DNA of 64,000 nt from Coriobacteriaceae bacterium (GTDB lineage: Bacteria > Actinomycetota > Coriobacteriia > Coriobacteriales > Coriobacteriaceae), in assembly GCA_015062655.1 (NCBI GenBank), contig SUUG01000020.1, positions 1-64,000 of the forward strand, written 5' to 3'. Positions 1 through 9,091 of the stretch are shown in pieces. The notes under the pieces are model-generated. The model had not been told where the DNA came from, made no database searches, and worked only from the letters and a program-made list of their open reading frames with translations. The translations under genes were made by a program, and so were the position numbers. Numbering within the stretch: position 1 is the stretch's first letter; every line of letters begins with the position of its first letter.

Positions 1-1137
1 GACTACGACGAGTTCTACACCTCTACCTTCCACGATTGGGAGAAGCCCGCGCGTACCATCAGCTTCCACGCAGAAGGCGCCCTCTCCTACGACGCGCTGC
101 TCTTCATTCCGTCCAGGGCTCCCTTTGACCTGTACAGCAAGGATTACGAGAAGGGCCTCGCGCTGTACTCTTCCAACGTCATGATTCAGGAGAAGTGCGC
201 CGAGCTCGTGCCAGACTACTTCAACTTCGTCCGCGGTATCGTCGACTCGGCCGACATCACGCTGAACATCAGCCGCGAGACCCTGCAGCACGACCGCCAG
301 CTCCGCGCAATCGCAAGTCGCGTGGAGAAGAAGATCGCCGCCGACCTCGCCGATATGCGCGACAACGACCGCGCGTCCTTTGAGACCTTCTTCGAGAACT
401 TCGGCCGCGGCCTCAAGTACGGCATCTACGCGAGCTACGGCATGAAGAAGGACGACCTCGCCGACCTGCTGCTCTTCTACTCCGCCAAGCAGGAGAAGCT
501 CGTCACCCTGAAGGAGTATCGCGAGGCCGCTCCCGAGGATCAGAAGGCCATCTACTACGCGGCCGGTGAGAGCACCGAGCGCCTCGCGCACATGCCGATG
601 GTCACAAGCGTCCTCGCGCGCGGCTACGACGTGCTCCTGTGCACCCAGGACGTGGACGACTTCTGCTTCCAGGCCATGCAGTCCTACGACGAGCAGCAGC
701 TCAAGAACGTGGCGGGCGGCAACCTCGACCTCGAGACCGAGGATGACAAGAAGGCCGCCGAGGAGGCCGCGAACGAGAACGAGGCCCTGCTCGGCGCCAT
801 GAAGGACGCGCTCGGCGACAAGGTCGTGAGGGTGTCCGTCTCCCCGGTGCTCACGGACGCGCCCTCGGCGCTCTCCTCCGAGGGCCCGATCAGCCTCGAG
901 ATGGAGAAGGTCATGGCCGGGCAGGCCGGGGCCGAGGACGTCAAGAGCCAGCGCGTGCTCGAGCTCAACGCCAAGCACCCGGTCTTCGAGACGCTGCGCG
1001 CGGCAGAGGAGGCGGGCGATACCGAGAAGATCGCCTCATACACCGACCTGCTCTACAACCAGGCCCTCCTCGTGGCGGGGCTCCCTGTCGAGGACCCGGT
1101 CGCGTTCGCCCAGGCGGTCTGCGAGCTCATGAAATAA
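1..1137 (+). CDS. htpG: Molecular chaperone HtpG (Hsp90), C-terminal part
   Basis: The reading frame is open from base 1, so the gene starts before the window; about 378 residues are present. They match the middle and C-terminal domains of bacterial Hsp90: the stretch IPSRAPFDLY followed by VRGIVDSADITLNISRE is the middle-domain hallmark, and the rest fits the dimerisation domain. The ATPase N-domain lies outside the window. HtpG is a cytosolic ATP-dependent chaperone. The protein ends in CELMK with no MEEVD tail, as expected for bacteria. The track's 181 start is internal. Identification is firm; only the 5' end is missing. Confidence 0.95.
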   Translation, partial: DYDEFYTSTFHDWEKPARTISFHAEGALSYDALLFIPSRAPFDLYSKDYEKGLALYSSNVMIQEKCAELVPDYFNFVRGIVDSADITLNISRETLQHDRQLRAIASRVEKKIAADLADMRDNDRASFETFFENFGRGLKYGIYASYGMKKDDLADLLLFYSAKQEKLVTLKEYREAAPEDQKAIYYAAGESTERLAHMPMVTSVLARGYDVLLCTQDVDDFCFQAMQSYDEQQLKNVAGGNLDLETEDDKKAAEEAANENEALLGAMKDALGDKVVRVSVSPVLTDAPSALSSEGPISLEMEKVMAGQAGAEDVKSQRVLELNAKHPVFETLRAAEEAGDTEKIASYTDLLYNQALLVAGLPVEDPVAFAQAVCELMK

Positions 1138-1169
1138 CCCGCTTTCCAGGGTGCGCCGGGTTCTAGGCC

Positions 1170-1206
1170 CCCGGTCCGCGCGGCGTCAGGCGCCTCGCGG
1201 ACCGGG
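1170..1206 (+). terminator. Probable terminator hairpin after htpG
   Basis: CCCGGTCCGCG pairs perfectly with CGCGGACCGGG (11-bp stem, 15-nt loop) 32 bases after the htpG stop. It is followed by a pyrimidine-rich stretch rather than a clean T-run, so termination is likely but may be inefficient. Confidence 0.5.
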
Positions 1207-1244
1207 AGGCCTCTTGTCTCTGTGCACGATCTCTCCCGCACATC

Positions 1245-1282
1245 TATATTAAATCCCATACAACCCATTGATTTAATGGGAT
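1245..1282 (+). promoter_or_regulatory. AT-rich inverted repeats upstream of cooS
   Basis: An island of low GC precedes the CO dehydrogenase gene. It holds TATATT, a possible -10 box, and two overlapping inverted repeats: ATTAAATC...GATTTAAT (1248-1255/1270-1277) and ATCCCAT...ATGGGAT (1253-1259/1276-1282). The position 65-100 bases ahead of the start fits an operator for cooS. No match to a known CooA or FNR consensus is evident, so the regulator is unknown. Confidence 0.35.
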
Positions 1283-1347
1283 GAATGTGATTAACTCAAT
1301 CCTCAACGGCACGGGAGCGCCGTGTGACGACCGAGCAGGGGGGCTTT

Positions 1348-3513
1348 ATGGTCGAAGGACATCAGCACGAGGACGTAGAGGCAGGGGAGCGACCGGATGG
1401 CACGGGCGGCGAGCGCGGCGAGCGCGGCGAGCGCGGCGAGCGCGGCGAGCGCGGCGAGCGCGGCGAGCGCGGGCTCGCGCACATTCATGCGCATCGCAAC
1501 CTGATCGGATTCGATGAGAACGGCGTCTCGACCGTCACGCTCGCGGCCGACCACGGGGCCGATGACCCCGAGGCCTTCATCCGCGATTACAACGCCGCGA
1601 TCAAGGCATACCGCAAGACCTTCCCCTCAAAGGACGAGGTGGTGGAGCAGACGCCCGACCCGGCGGTCAGCGAGATGATCCGCCATATGGACGAGCAAGG
1701 GCTCGAGACCACCTTCCATCGCTTCGACCTGCAGCAGCCCCAGTGCGGCTTCGGTCTCGCGGGGACGTGCTGCAAGATCTGCAACATGGGCCCCTGCCGG
1801 ATCACGCCCAAGTCCCCGCGCGGTGTGTGCGGCGCCGATGCCGACCTCATCGTGGCCCGGAACCTCCTGCGTGCCGCGGCCGCCGGCGTATCCCAGCATG
1901 GCATGCACGCCCGCGAGGTGATCCTCTCGCTCAAATGGGCCGCCGAGGGCACGCTCGACCTCCCGATCCTCGGCGCGCAGAAGGTCATCGACACGGCCCG
2001 CGCCTTCGGGATCGAGACCGAGGGCCGCGCGCTGGAGGAGGTGGCGGTCGATCTGGCGGACACGCTCCTCGACGACCTCTCGAAGTCCGATCCGCATCGG
2101 CCCTACCAGACGATCGACGCGCTGGCCCCCGCCGAGCGCCGCGCGGTCTGGAAGGAGCTCGACATCCTCCCCATCAGCGCTTACCACGAGGTCTTCGATG
2201 CCATGCATCGCACGGGCTGCGCGGTAGACGGCGACTGGCGCAGCGTCATGCAGGAGTTCCTGCGCTGCGGGCTCGCGTTCACGTTCTCGGGCGTCGTGGG
2301 CGCGAACATCGCCACCGACGCGCTCTTCGGCGTGGGCGACCGCGTGACCTCCAAGGTGAACCTCGGGGCGCTGAAAGACGGCTACGTGAACATCGCCGTC
2401 CACGGGCACCTGCCGACACTCGTCTCCGAGGTCGTGCGCGTGGGCCGCGACGAGGCCTTCCTCGCCCGCGCCCGCGAGGCCGGGGCCCGGGGCATCCGCT
2501 TCTACGGCATCTGCTGCTCGGGCCTGGCTGCTATGTACCGCTACGGCGGGGTCATCCCGCTCTCCAACGCGGTCTCGGCCGAGCTCGTCCTCGGCACGGG
2601 CGCGCTCGACCTCTGGATCGCCGACGTGCAGGATGTGTTCCCGGCGATCATGGACGTCGCACGCTGCTATCGGACGACGGTGGTGACCACGAGCGACAAC
2701 GCGCGCCTCCCGGGGGCGGAGCGCATGGAGTACGATCACCACCACGCGAACATCGGCGAGACGCGGGCCCTCGCCGAGCGGATCGTCAACCGAGCGATCG
2801 AGAGTTTCGCCGCCCGCCGCGACGTGCCGCGCCATATCCCGGCGTATGAGGTGGAGGCCGAGGTCGGGTTCTCCGTCGAGTACGTGCACCGCCGCTTCGG
2901 CGGCATGGCGCCGCTCGCCGAGGCCGTCCGCGACGGGCGGATCCTCGGCATCGTGAACCTCGTGGGGTGCAACAACCCGAAGGTGCCCTTCGAGCGCTGC
3001 ATCGTGGACGTGGTCGACGCGCTCCTTGCCGAGAACGTGCTCGTGATCACCAACGGCTGCGCGTCCTTCCCGCTCATGAAGCTCGGGTACTGCCAGGCCG
3101 CAGCCGCCGAGCGGTGCGGGGCGGGCCTCGCCTCCTTCCTTGAGGGCGACCTGCCGCCGGTCTGGCATGTGGGCGAGTGCATCGACAACACGCGCTCCTC
3201 GAACATCCTCGCCGGCGTGGCCGCCGCGCTCGGCGAGCGCGTGGCCGACATGCCCTACGCCTTCTCCTCGCCGGAGTGGTCCAACGAGAAGTCCGTGGAC
3301 GCCGCACTCGGATTCCGTCTCATGGGCATCAGCTCCTATCATTGCGTGGAGCCGCAGATCTTCGGCTCGAAGAACGTGATTGAGTTCCTGAAGCAGGGCA
3401 CGCTCGAGACGCTCGGCAGCCGCATGGTGGTCGATGTGGATCCGCAGGCGCTGGCGGCGAAGATCGTGGCCGACATGCGCGCCGCCCGCCGCGCGCTTCG
3501 CTGGGACGCCTGA
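1348..3513 (+). CDS. cooS: Anaerobic Ni-CO dehydrogenase catalytic subunit (CooS-type), divergent
   Basis: CooS oxidises CO to CO2 at a Ni-4Fe-4S C-cluster. ATG 1348 is preferred because AGCAGGGGGG lies just upstream; the track's GTG 1324 is the alternative. The 721-residue product carries the D/B-cluster block CGFGLAGTCCKICNMGPC, then GICCSG, GCNNP, NGCAS and HVGECID, which correspond to C-cluster regions. By eye, the DVQC motif of typical CooS reads DVQDVF here (Asp about residue 429), so one C-cluster cysteine seems replaced. The N-terminus has an extra roughly 45-residue segment with a GER tandem repeat. No acsB, cooF or cooC lies adjacent, so it is an isolated CODH. It may belong to a divergent CODH clade of uncertain activity. 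Confidence 0.85.
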   Translation: MVEGHQHEDVEAGERPDGTGGERGERGERGERGERGERGERGLAHIHAHRNLIGFDENGVSTVTLAADHGADDPEAFIRDYNAAIKAYRKTFPSKDEVVEQTPDPAVSEMIRHMDEQGLETTFHRFDLQQPQCGFGLAGTCCKICNMGPCRITPKSPRGVCGADADLIVARNLLRAAAAGVSQHGMHAREVILSLKWAAEGTLDLPILGAQKVIDTARAFGIETEGRALEEVAVDLADTLLDDLSKSDPHRPYQTIDALAPAERRAVWKELDILPISAYHEVFDAMHRTGCAVDGDWRSVMQEFLRCGLAFTFSGVVGANIATDALFGVGDRVTSKVNLGALKDGYVNIAVHGHLPTLVSEVVRVGRDEAFLARAREAGARGIRFYGICCSGLAAMYRYGGVIPLSNAVSAELVLGTGALDLWIADVQDVFPAIMDVARCYRTTVVTTSDNARLPGAERMEYDHHHANIGETRALAERIVNRAIESFAARRDVPRHIPAYEVEAEVGFSVEYVHRRFGGMAPLAEAVRDGRILGIVNLVGCNNPKVPFERCIVDVVDALLAENVLVITNGCASFPLMKLGYCQAAAAERCGAGLASFLEGDLPPVWHVGECIDNTRSSNILAGVAAALGERVADMPYAFSSPEWSNEKSVDAALGFRLMGISSYHCVEPQIFGSKNVIEFLKQGTLETLGSRMVVDVDPQALAAKIVADMRAARRALRWDA
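1408..1470 (+). repeat. 9-bp tandem repeat (GGCGAGCGC x7) inside cooS
   Basis: Seven perfect copies of GGCGAGCGC encode (Gly-Glu-Arg)7 in the N-terminal extension of CooS, before the first Fe-S ligands. The unit is a multiple of three, so changes in copy number keep the frame. Identical codons in every copy point to recent slippage expansion. Confidence 0.97.
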
Positions 3514-3542
3514 GGGCGGGTGCTGAGGGGGTGCTTGCGCCG

Positions 3543-3575
3543 CCGACCCGTCGGGTGGCGCACCCGGCGGGTCGG
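3543..3575 (+). terminator. Possible terminator hairpin after cooS
   Basis: CCGACCCG pairs with CGGGTCGG 30 bases after the cooS stop, but no T-run follows. The remaining bases to 3789 are AT-richer and probably hold the promoter of the next gene; no clear -35/-10 pair was found. Confidence 0.35.
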
Positions 3576-3789
3576 AATAGCCGCACACGTTTGCGCCTAG
3601 TGCATAGCTATGCGCATCAATGCTTTATTCCGTGCTCATATTTTCGCTGGTAAGCTGCAGTATATTTGAAGATAACTTACACTTGTCTATTTACTTCGCG
3701 GCCTTGCTATAGAGTGTGGTCACCGCAGGGGGATGCGGGCCGCACCGCTCATCTCCCTGCATGCAGTGACATGAAGGGAAAGCAGGTCG

Positions 3790-6483
3790 GTGGCCGTGGG
3801 CAATGCGATTCGAATCTTCCGGCGCGATGTGCGCCGCCTGGCCGGGAACCCGGTGGCGCTCATCATCACGATCGGCGTCTGCGTGATACCCTCGCTCTAC
3901 GCCTGGTACAACATCCGTGCGAACTGGGATCCGTACGCGAACACGGCGGGCATCAAGATCGCCGTGGCGAACGAGGACGCGGGCGCCGCCAACGAGTACG
4001 TGGGGGAGCTGAACGCCGGCGCTGAGGTTGTCGAGGGGCTCCGCGAGAATGACCAGCTCGGATGGGTCTTCGTCGATGCGGATGAGGCGCGCGCGGGCGT
4101 TGAGCGCGGAGACTACTACGCCGCCGTCATCATCCCCGAGGACTTCAGCGAGAACCTCACGAGCATGCTCGCGGGCACCTTCGACCAACCGAAGCTCGTC
4201 TACTACGTGAACGAGAAGAAGAACGCCATCGCGCCCAAGGTCACCGACACCGGTGTGGGGACCATCCAGGCGCAGGTGAACGCCACGTTCGTCTCGACGG
4301 TGAGCGAGACGGTCGTCTCCCGTCTGCAGGAGACCGGCGCCGATGTGGAGCGCGAGGGCAGCGTCGCGGAGTCGGGCCTGACGGCCGGCGTCGACCGGGC
4401 GCGCGGCACCCTCTCCGAGGTGCGAGGCTCCCTTTCTGGCATGCGGGGAACGATCTCGGACACCAAGACCGCGATCGCGTCGTCCGACGAGACCCTGCGA
4501 CAGCTCGCAGGGCAGCTGCCCGCTCTCTCCCAGGCGCTCACCGAGGGGGACGCCCTGCTGTCGAGCACGCGCCAGAGCGTGCGGACCTTCTCCGGATCGC
4601 TCGGCGACGCCCTCTCCGCCGGAGGCGTGGCGCTCGGGAAGGCCTCCGGCGAGGCGAACGCCGCCATCGCCAAGGTGAGCGGCGTCGTCGCCGGGGCTGG
4701 CAGCACCGTGGACGCCCATCTCGCACGCACCCAGGGGATGATCGACGACCTTAACGACCTGATCTCCCGGATCCAGGGCACGGCCATCTCGAGCCTCCCC
4801 GCGGTCCAGAACCTCGTCGCCGACCTCACGCGCACCCGCGACCGGATGCAGGGCATCCAGGATGCCACGCAGACGCAAAGCGACGACATCGCCGCTGTGA
4901 ACGAGGCCATCGCCGCCGCCTCGAACTCGCTCGACCAGGCGGTCGGCGCGGGCCTCGACGAGATGGGCGCGACGCGCGACGCGATCGAGGGTGGCGCCCT
5001 GCCCAAACTCGCCAGCGGCCTGGACTCCTTCTCGGACGCCTCGAGCGACCTCGCGGGCGCCGTGGCCTCGCTCTCCCCGGTGATCGAGCAAGCGCGCGGC
5101 ACGCTCGCTCAGCTCTCGGACACCCTCGACCAGGCCGCCGCCGCGCTGTCCCAGACGGACCAGAGCCTCGGCAACGTGGACGCCGCCCTCGAGCGCACGG
5201 CCACCGACCTCGCGGCGCTGCGCTCCTCGGAGGCGCGCGCCGACCTCGAGCGGCTCCTGGCCGCCAACGGGGGAGACATCGCCACGTTCATGGCCGCGCC
5301 GGTCGAGCTCGTCACCGAGACCGTGTACCCGGTGGCCACCTACGGCTCCGGCGTGGCGCCGTTCTACACCAACCTCGCGCTGTGGGTGGGCGGCTTCGTG
5401 CTCATCGCGATCATCAAGCTCGAGGTGGACCGCGAGGGTATCCCGTCCTTCACGGCGACGCAGGGCTACTTCGGCCGGTGGATGCTGCTCGTCGCGCTCG
5501 GTGCGCTGCAGGCCGTGATCGTCTGCGTGGGCGACCTCGTCCTCGGCGTGCAATGCGAGGAGCCCGTGCTCTTCGTGCTCGCCGGCATCTGGATCAGCTT
5601 CGTCTACGTGAACATCATCTACGCGCTCTCGATCGCCTTCAAGCACATCGGCAAGGCGCTCGGCGTGATCCTCGTGATCGTGCAGATCCCGGGCTCCTCG
5701 GGCATGTACCCGATCGAGATGATGCCGGGCTTCTTCCGCGCGATCCACCCGCTGCTGCCGTTCACCTACGGCATCAACGCCCTGCGCGAGACCATCGGCG
5801 GGCTCTACGGCATGGCGTACCTGGCGAACCTCGGCGCCCTCGCGGTGTTTTTGGCCGTGGCGCTCTTCGTGGGCGTCGGGCTCAGGCCTTTCCTGCTCAA
5901 CCTGAACGTGCTCTTCGATCGCGAGCTCACGGAGACGGGCGTGATGATCGGCGAGCAGAACACACCGGGACGCGAGCGGTTCTCTGTGCGGCTGGCGCTG
6001 CGCGCCCTGCTCGACGCCGGCGACTTCCGCGAGGGGCTCGTGCAGCGCGCCATGCGCTTCGAGAACCGGTACCCGCGGCTCGTGAAGATCGGGTTCTGCC
6101 TGGTCTTCGGCCTGCCGGTGGTGCTCTTCGTGCTCACGGCCGCCCTCGACCTCTCCGTCGACGGCAAGATCGGGATGCTCGTGGCCTGGATCGTGGCGAT
6201 CATCGCCGCGGATGTCTACCTCATCGTGGTTGAGTACCTCCGCCAGAGCCTGGACGCCCAGATGCGCCTCGCCGCGCTCACCGATGAGGAGCTGCGCGCT
6301 GAGATCCGCCGTCAGACGCTGGACGCCCCGGTGGCGCACCTGTTCGGCGTGACCTCCGGGTCCGCGTTCGGCGGTGCGGCAGATGACGCCGAGGAGCTAA
6401 AGCAGCCGCAGGTCGGGGCGCCGGCGGGAGACGGGGAGTCGGCGGGAGACGGGGAGCCGCGGAAGGGAGGTGAGCGGGCATGA
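3790..6483 (+). CDS. YhgE/Pip family membrane protein, first of a tandem pair
   Basis: The 897-residue protein belongs to the YhgE/Pip family, whose members include Lactococcus phage infection protein Pip. An N-terminal membrane segment (about residues 20-40, ending VIPSLYAWYNI) is followed by the family signature WDPYANTAGIKIAVANEDAG. A long Ala/Ser-rich, helical extracytoplasmic region follows (about 140-500), then several C-terminal membrane segments resembling ABC-2 permeases. The C-terminal tail after about residue 815 is hydrophilic. The start is GTG 3790, with GTG 3796 as alternative; both follow AGGGAAAGCAGG. It overlaps the next gene by ATGA, implying coupling. The physiological role is unknown; family members are phage receptors or are linked to type VII secretion. 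Confidence 0.85.
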   Translation: MAVGNAIRIFRRDVRRLAGNPVALIITIGVCVIPSLYAWYNIRANWDPYANTAGIKIAVANEDAGAANEYVGELNAGAEVVEGLRENDQLGWVFVDADEARAGVERGDYYAAVIIPEDFSENLTSMLAGTFDQPKLVYYVNEKKNAIAPKVTDTGVGTIQAQVNATFVSTVSETVVSRLQETGADVEREGSVAESGLTAGVDRARGTLSEVRGSLSGMRGTISDTKTAIASSDETLRQLAGQLPALSQALTEGDALLSSTRQSVRTFSGSLGDALSAGGVALGKASGEANAAIAKVSGVVAGAGSTVDAHLARTQGMIDDLNDLISRIQGTAISSLPAVQNLVADLTRTRDRMQGIQDATQTQSDDIAAVNEAIAAASNSLDQAVGAGLDEMGATRDAIEGGALPKLASGLDSFSDASSDLAGAVASLSPVIEQARGTLAQLSDTLDQAAAALSQTDQSLGNVDAALERTATDLAALRSSEARADLERLLAANGGDIATFMAAPVELVTETVYPVATYGSGVAPFYTNLALWVGGFVLIAIIKLEVDREGIPSFTATQGYFGRWMLLVALGALQAVIVCVGDLVLGVQCEEPVLFVLAGIWISFVYVNIIYALSIAFKHIGKALGVILVIVQIPGSSGMYPIEMMPGFFRAIHPLLPFTYGINALRETIGGLYGMAYLANLGALAVFLAVALFVGVGLRPFLLNLNVLFDRELTETGVMIGEQNTPGRERFSVRLALRALLDAGDFREGLVQRAMRFENRYPRLVKIGFCLVFGLPVVLFVLTAALDLSVDGKIGMLVAWIVAIIAADVYLIVVEYLRQSLDAQMRLAALTDEELRAEIRRQTLDAPVAHLFGVTSGSAFGGAADDAEELKQPQVGAPAGDGESAGDGEPRKGGERA

Positions 6484-8639
6484 GCAACATCGTCCGCATC
6501 TTCAAGCACGATCTCTCGCGGGTGCGCCGGAGCGTGATCGGGCTCATCGTCGCCGTGGGGCTCGTCATCATCCCATGCCTCTACGCCTGGTTCAATATCG
6601 CCGGCAGCTGGGATCCGTATGGAAACACCGGCGGCATCAAGGTCGCCGTCGCCAACGAAGACGAGGGGTACGAGAGCGACCTCATTCCGGTCAAGGTCAA
6701 CATGGGCGACTCGGTGATCAGCTCGCTGCGTGCGAACACCCAGATGGACTGGGTCTTCGTCGGTAAGGACGACGCCATCGAGGGCGTGCGCTCCGGTGCG
6801 TACTACGCCGCCGTGGTGATCCCGGAGGACTTCAGCGCGAGCATGATGACGCTGTTTTCTCCCGAGGTCCGTCGCGCCCAGCTCACCTACTACGAGAACC
6901 AGAAGGCGAACGCCATCGCCCCGCGGGTGACGGACAAGGGCGCCAACGCCATCGCCAGCCAGGTCGACGAGGCCTTCACCGAGACCATCGGGGACGTGGG
7001 GCTGGCCGCCACCTCCGGTCTCATCGACTTCATGGATTCCGACCAGGTGGGGAACTACGTGACGCATCTGAGCCGGACGCTTGACACCGGTATCTCGAGC
7101 CTGCGCGACGTGTCGGCGGTGACCGATTCCTATGCGAGCCTGCTCGGCACCACGGCCGACCTCGTGTCCTCAACGGGCGATCTGCTCTCCCGCACGGGCA
7201 CCGTCTCAGGGGCCGGGCGGGGGATGCTGGCCGATGCCCGCGCGGGGCTCTCGGACACGAGCGAGGGCGTGAAGGACGCGGCGGCCTCGGTGAAGGGCGC
7301 GATCTCCGAGGGTACCGCGAGCTTCGACGACGTCTCCGCGCGGATCGAGGACGCCTTCGAGGCGGGCACGACGCACGCCGGCGACACGGCCGACCAGCTC
7401 AACGCGATCGCGGCCCGCGTGGACGCCGAGATCGCGAAGAACGAGGACATCCTCGCGACCATCCAGGAGCTCTTCCCCGATCTCAGCGTGCTCCAGACGA
7501 TCGAGATTCGCATCATCGCGCGCCAGCAGGCCCTCTCCGACGGCCTCAAGGAGGTTGCGGGAGACCTCTCCTCCGGCGCGGCCGACGCCGGCGAGGCCCT
7601 CGCCTCGGCGCGGACGCTGATCGCCGACGCAAAGGCGAGCGTGGCCGGCCTCGACGCGGACATGCAGGGCACGCTCTCCGATCAGGCCGACGCGCTCGCC
7701 GGCACCGTCTCGGGGATCGCCTCCTCCGTGGAGGGGATCTCGTCGAGCCTCGATGCGACGGTGGGGTCGCTTTCCGGGGCGGCGTCCTCCCTCGCGGCCG
7801 ATCTGAGGGGCGCCAACAAGGTCCTCGCCGACGCGAAGGGATCTCTCGGGGCCACGGCCGACGAGTTGCAGCGGGCCAAGGACAAGCTCGCTGCGGCGGT
7901 GCAGACGGGCGACCTCGACCAGGTCCGCTCCATCATCGGCTCCGATCCGGAAGGGCTCGCCCAGGCGCTCGCCGCCCCCGTGGGGCTCGAGACGCGCGCG
8001 GTCTACCACATCGAGAACTACGGCTCGGCGATGGCGCCGTTCTACACGGCGGTCTCGCTGTGGGTGGGCGGCATCGTGCTCGCCGCGATGATGCGCGCCG
8101 GCGTGGGCGACGAGCTGGTGCGCGAGCTCGGTGCGGTGCGCCTGCACGAGCTCTACCTGGGACGATTCTGCCTGTTCGGCCTGCTGTCGCTGTGCCAGAG
8201 CACGCTCATGCTGGCCGGCGAGCTTTTGTTCTTCGGGATCCAGTGCGAGTCCCCCTGGCTGTACCTGCTGGCCGGCTGGGTGGGCGGGCTCATGTTCTGC
8301 CTGTTCATCTACACGCTCACGGTGTCGTTCGGCGATATCGGCAAGGCGCTCGCTGTGGTGCTGCTGGTGATGCAGGTGGGCGGCTCGGGCGGCACCTTCC
8401 CCATCGAGATGACCTCCCCGTTCTTCCAGGCGATCTATCCGTTCCTGCCGGCGGCGCATCTGATCAACGCGCTGCACGCGGCCATGGCCGGCGGATGGGG
8501 CGCGGAGTTCTGGATCGAGCTCGGGACGCTCTCCCTGTACTTCGTGCCGATCCTGGCGCTCGGCTTGGTGTTCCGCCGTCCGGTGATTCGGGCGAACGAT
8601 TGGATCATCGAGAAGCTCGAGGAGACGAAGCTGATGTAG
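6480..8639 (+). CDS. YhgE/Pip family membrane protein, second of a tandem pair
   Basis: This 719-residue paralogue of the preceding gene has the same layout: N-terminal membrane helix with CLYAWFNIAGSWDPYGNTGGIKVAVANEDEG, a long coiled Ala/Ser/Asp-rich external region, and five or so C-terminal membrane segments. It lacks the hydrophilic C-terminal extension of its partner. ATG 6480 overlaps the upstream stop (ATGA) and has AAGGGAGG upstream, so the two are co-translated and may form a heteromeric complex. The two proteins are clearly diverged, so the duplication is not recent. Function is not established. Confidence 0.85.
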   Translation: MSNIVRIFKHDLSRVRRSVIGLIVAVGLVIIPCLYAWFNIAGSWDPYGNTGGIKVAVANEDEGYESDLIPVKVNMGDSVISSLRANTQMDWVFVGKDDAIEGVRSGAYYAAVVIPEDFSASMMTLFSPEVRRAQLTYYENQKANAIAPRVTDKGANAIASQVDEAFTETIGDVGLAATSGLIDFMDSDQVGNYVTHLSRTLDTGISSLRDVSAVTDSYASLLGTTADLVSSTGDLLSRTGTVSGAGRGMLADARAGLSDTSEGVKDAAASVKGAISEGTASFDDVSARIEDAFEAGTTHAGDTADQLNAIAARVDAEIAKNEDILATIQELFPDLSVLQTIEIRIIARQQALSDGLKEVAGDLSSGAADAGEALASARTLIADAKASVAGLDADMQGTLSDQADALAGTVSGIASSVEGISSSLDATVGSLSGAASSLAADLRGANKVLADAKGSLGATADELQRAKDKLAAAVQTGDLDQVRSIIGSDPEGLAQALAAPVGLETRAVYHIENYGSAMAPFYTAVSLWVGGIVLAAMMRAGVGDELVRELGAVRLHELYLGRFCLFGLLSLCQSTLMLAGELLFFGIQCESPWLYLLAGWVGGLMFCLFIYTLTVSFGDIGKALAVVLLVMQVGGSGGTFPIEMTSPFFQAIYPFLPAAHLINALHAAMAGGWGAEFWIELGTLSLYFVPILALGLVFRRPVIRANDWIIEKLEETKLM

Positions 8640-8706
8640 TGCGGGACGCCCGGGGTTGCCCGGGCGGGCGCCGGGCGGCGCGGGGCCGGATTGCGGCCCG
8701 CGAACG

Positions 8707-8734
8707 AAAAAGCCCGCCCCGGGATGGGACGGGC
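8707..8734 (-). terminator. Minus-strand intrinsic terminator
   Basis: Read on the minus strand, GCCCG-T-CCC pairs with GGG-C-GGGC (one mismatch, 5-nt loop) and is followed by TTTTT. On the + strand the Ts fall before the stem, so it cannot serve the upstream YhgE gene. It implies transcription from the minus strand through 8735-9100, where no gene was recognised. Confidence 0.6.
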
Positions 8735-8862
8735 GAGTCGCCGATGCACGCGTTCGACGCGGCTAGTTCGCAGGCGCTGCCGTGAGGAGCGCGAGCAGCC
8801 GGTCGAAGCTGTGCAAGAGGTTCGACCGCTGGTCTTGCGACCGGGCGGTCGCGGTGGGGGAG

Positions 8863-8976
8863 GCGAGGAGGCCAGATCTCCGAGTTGGGGGGAAGGAGAA
8901 ATGGCTCGCACGTTGGGAAGGCTGCACTGACGTGCATGTTGCATCTTTGGGAGAATACATGCGTCGGCCTCCTCGC
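8863..8976. repeat. 11-bp inverted repeat with nested pairing; possible structured RNA
   Basis: GCGAGGAGGCC (8863-8873) is perfectly complementary to GGCCTCCTCGC (8966-8976). Further in, TCTCC faces GGAGA, and GCACGT faces ACGTGC, so a 114-nt rod-like fold is possible. It lies upstream, in the minus-strand sense, of two more hairpins and a terminator. It matches no RNA family I can name. Confidence 0.4.
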
Positions 8977-9077
8977 TCGTCCACCGGGAAGGGCGCTTCG
9001 GAGGTGCTGCAAACTCCGTCGCGCTGATGTCATTATGTCTTGCGGCCCAGATCCTATCGCTGAAGAAAGACTTATGT

Positions 9078-9091
9078 GTCTTTGCAAAGAC
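9078..9091. promoter_or_regulatory. Perfect 14-bp palindrome, operator-like
   Basis: GTCTTTGCAAAGAC is its own reverse complement. It directly abuts the next inverted repeat, and a related AAAGAC...GTCTTT pair lies immediately before it. A dimeric repressor site is plausible; the regulated gene is not obvious. Confidence 0.4.

Noticed and set aside
3691-6339. 882-residue minus-strand ORF opposite the YhgE gene
   Set aside because: It is the complement of a real + strand gene. High GC keeps antisense frames open, and its His/Arg/Glu-rich content and lack of a ribosome site mark it as a shadow. The same holds for the long minus ORFs at 1627-3588, 11256-13439, 14050-16653, 20792-22639, 44016-45947 and others.
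8763-8984. 73-residue minus-strand ORF ending just ahead of the minus-strand terminator
   Set aside because: Position is suggestive, but there is no ribosome site and no recognisable family; I treat the transcript as possibly non-coding.
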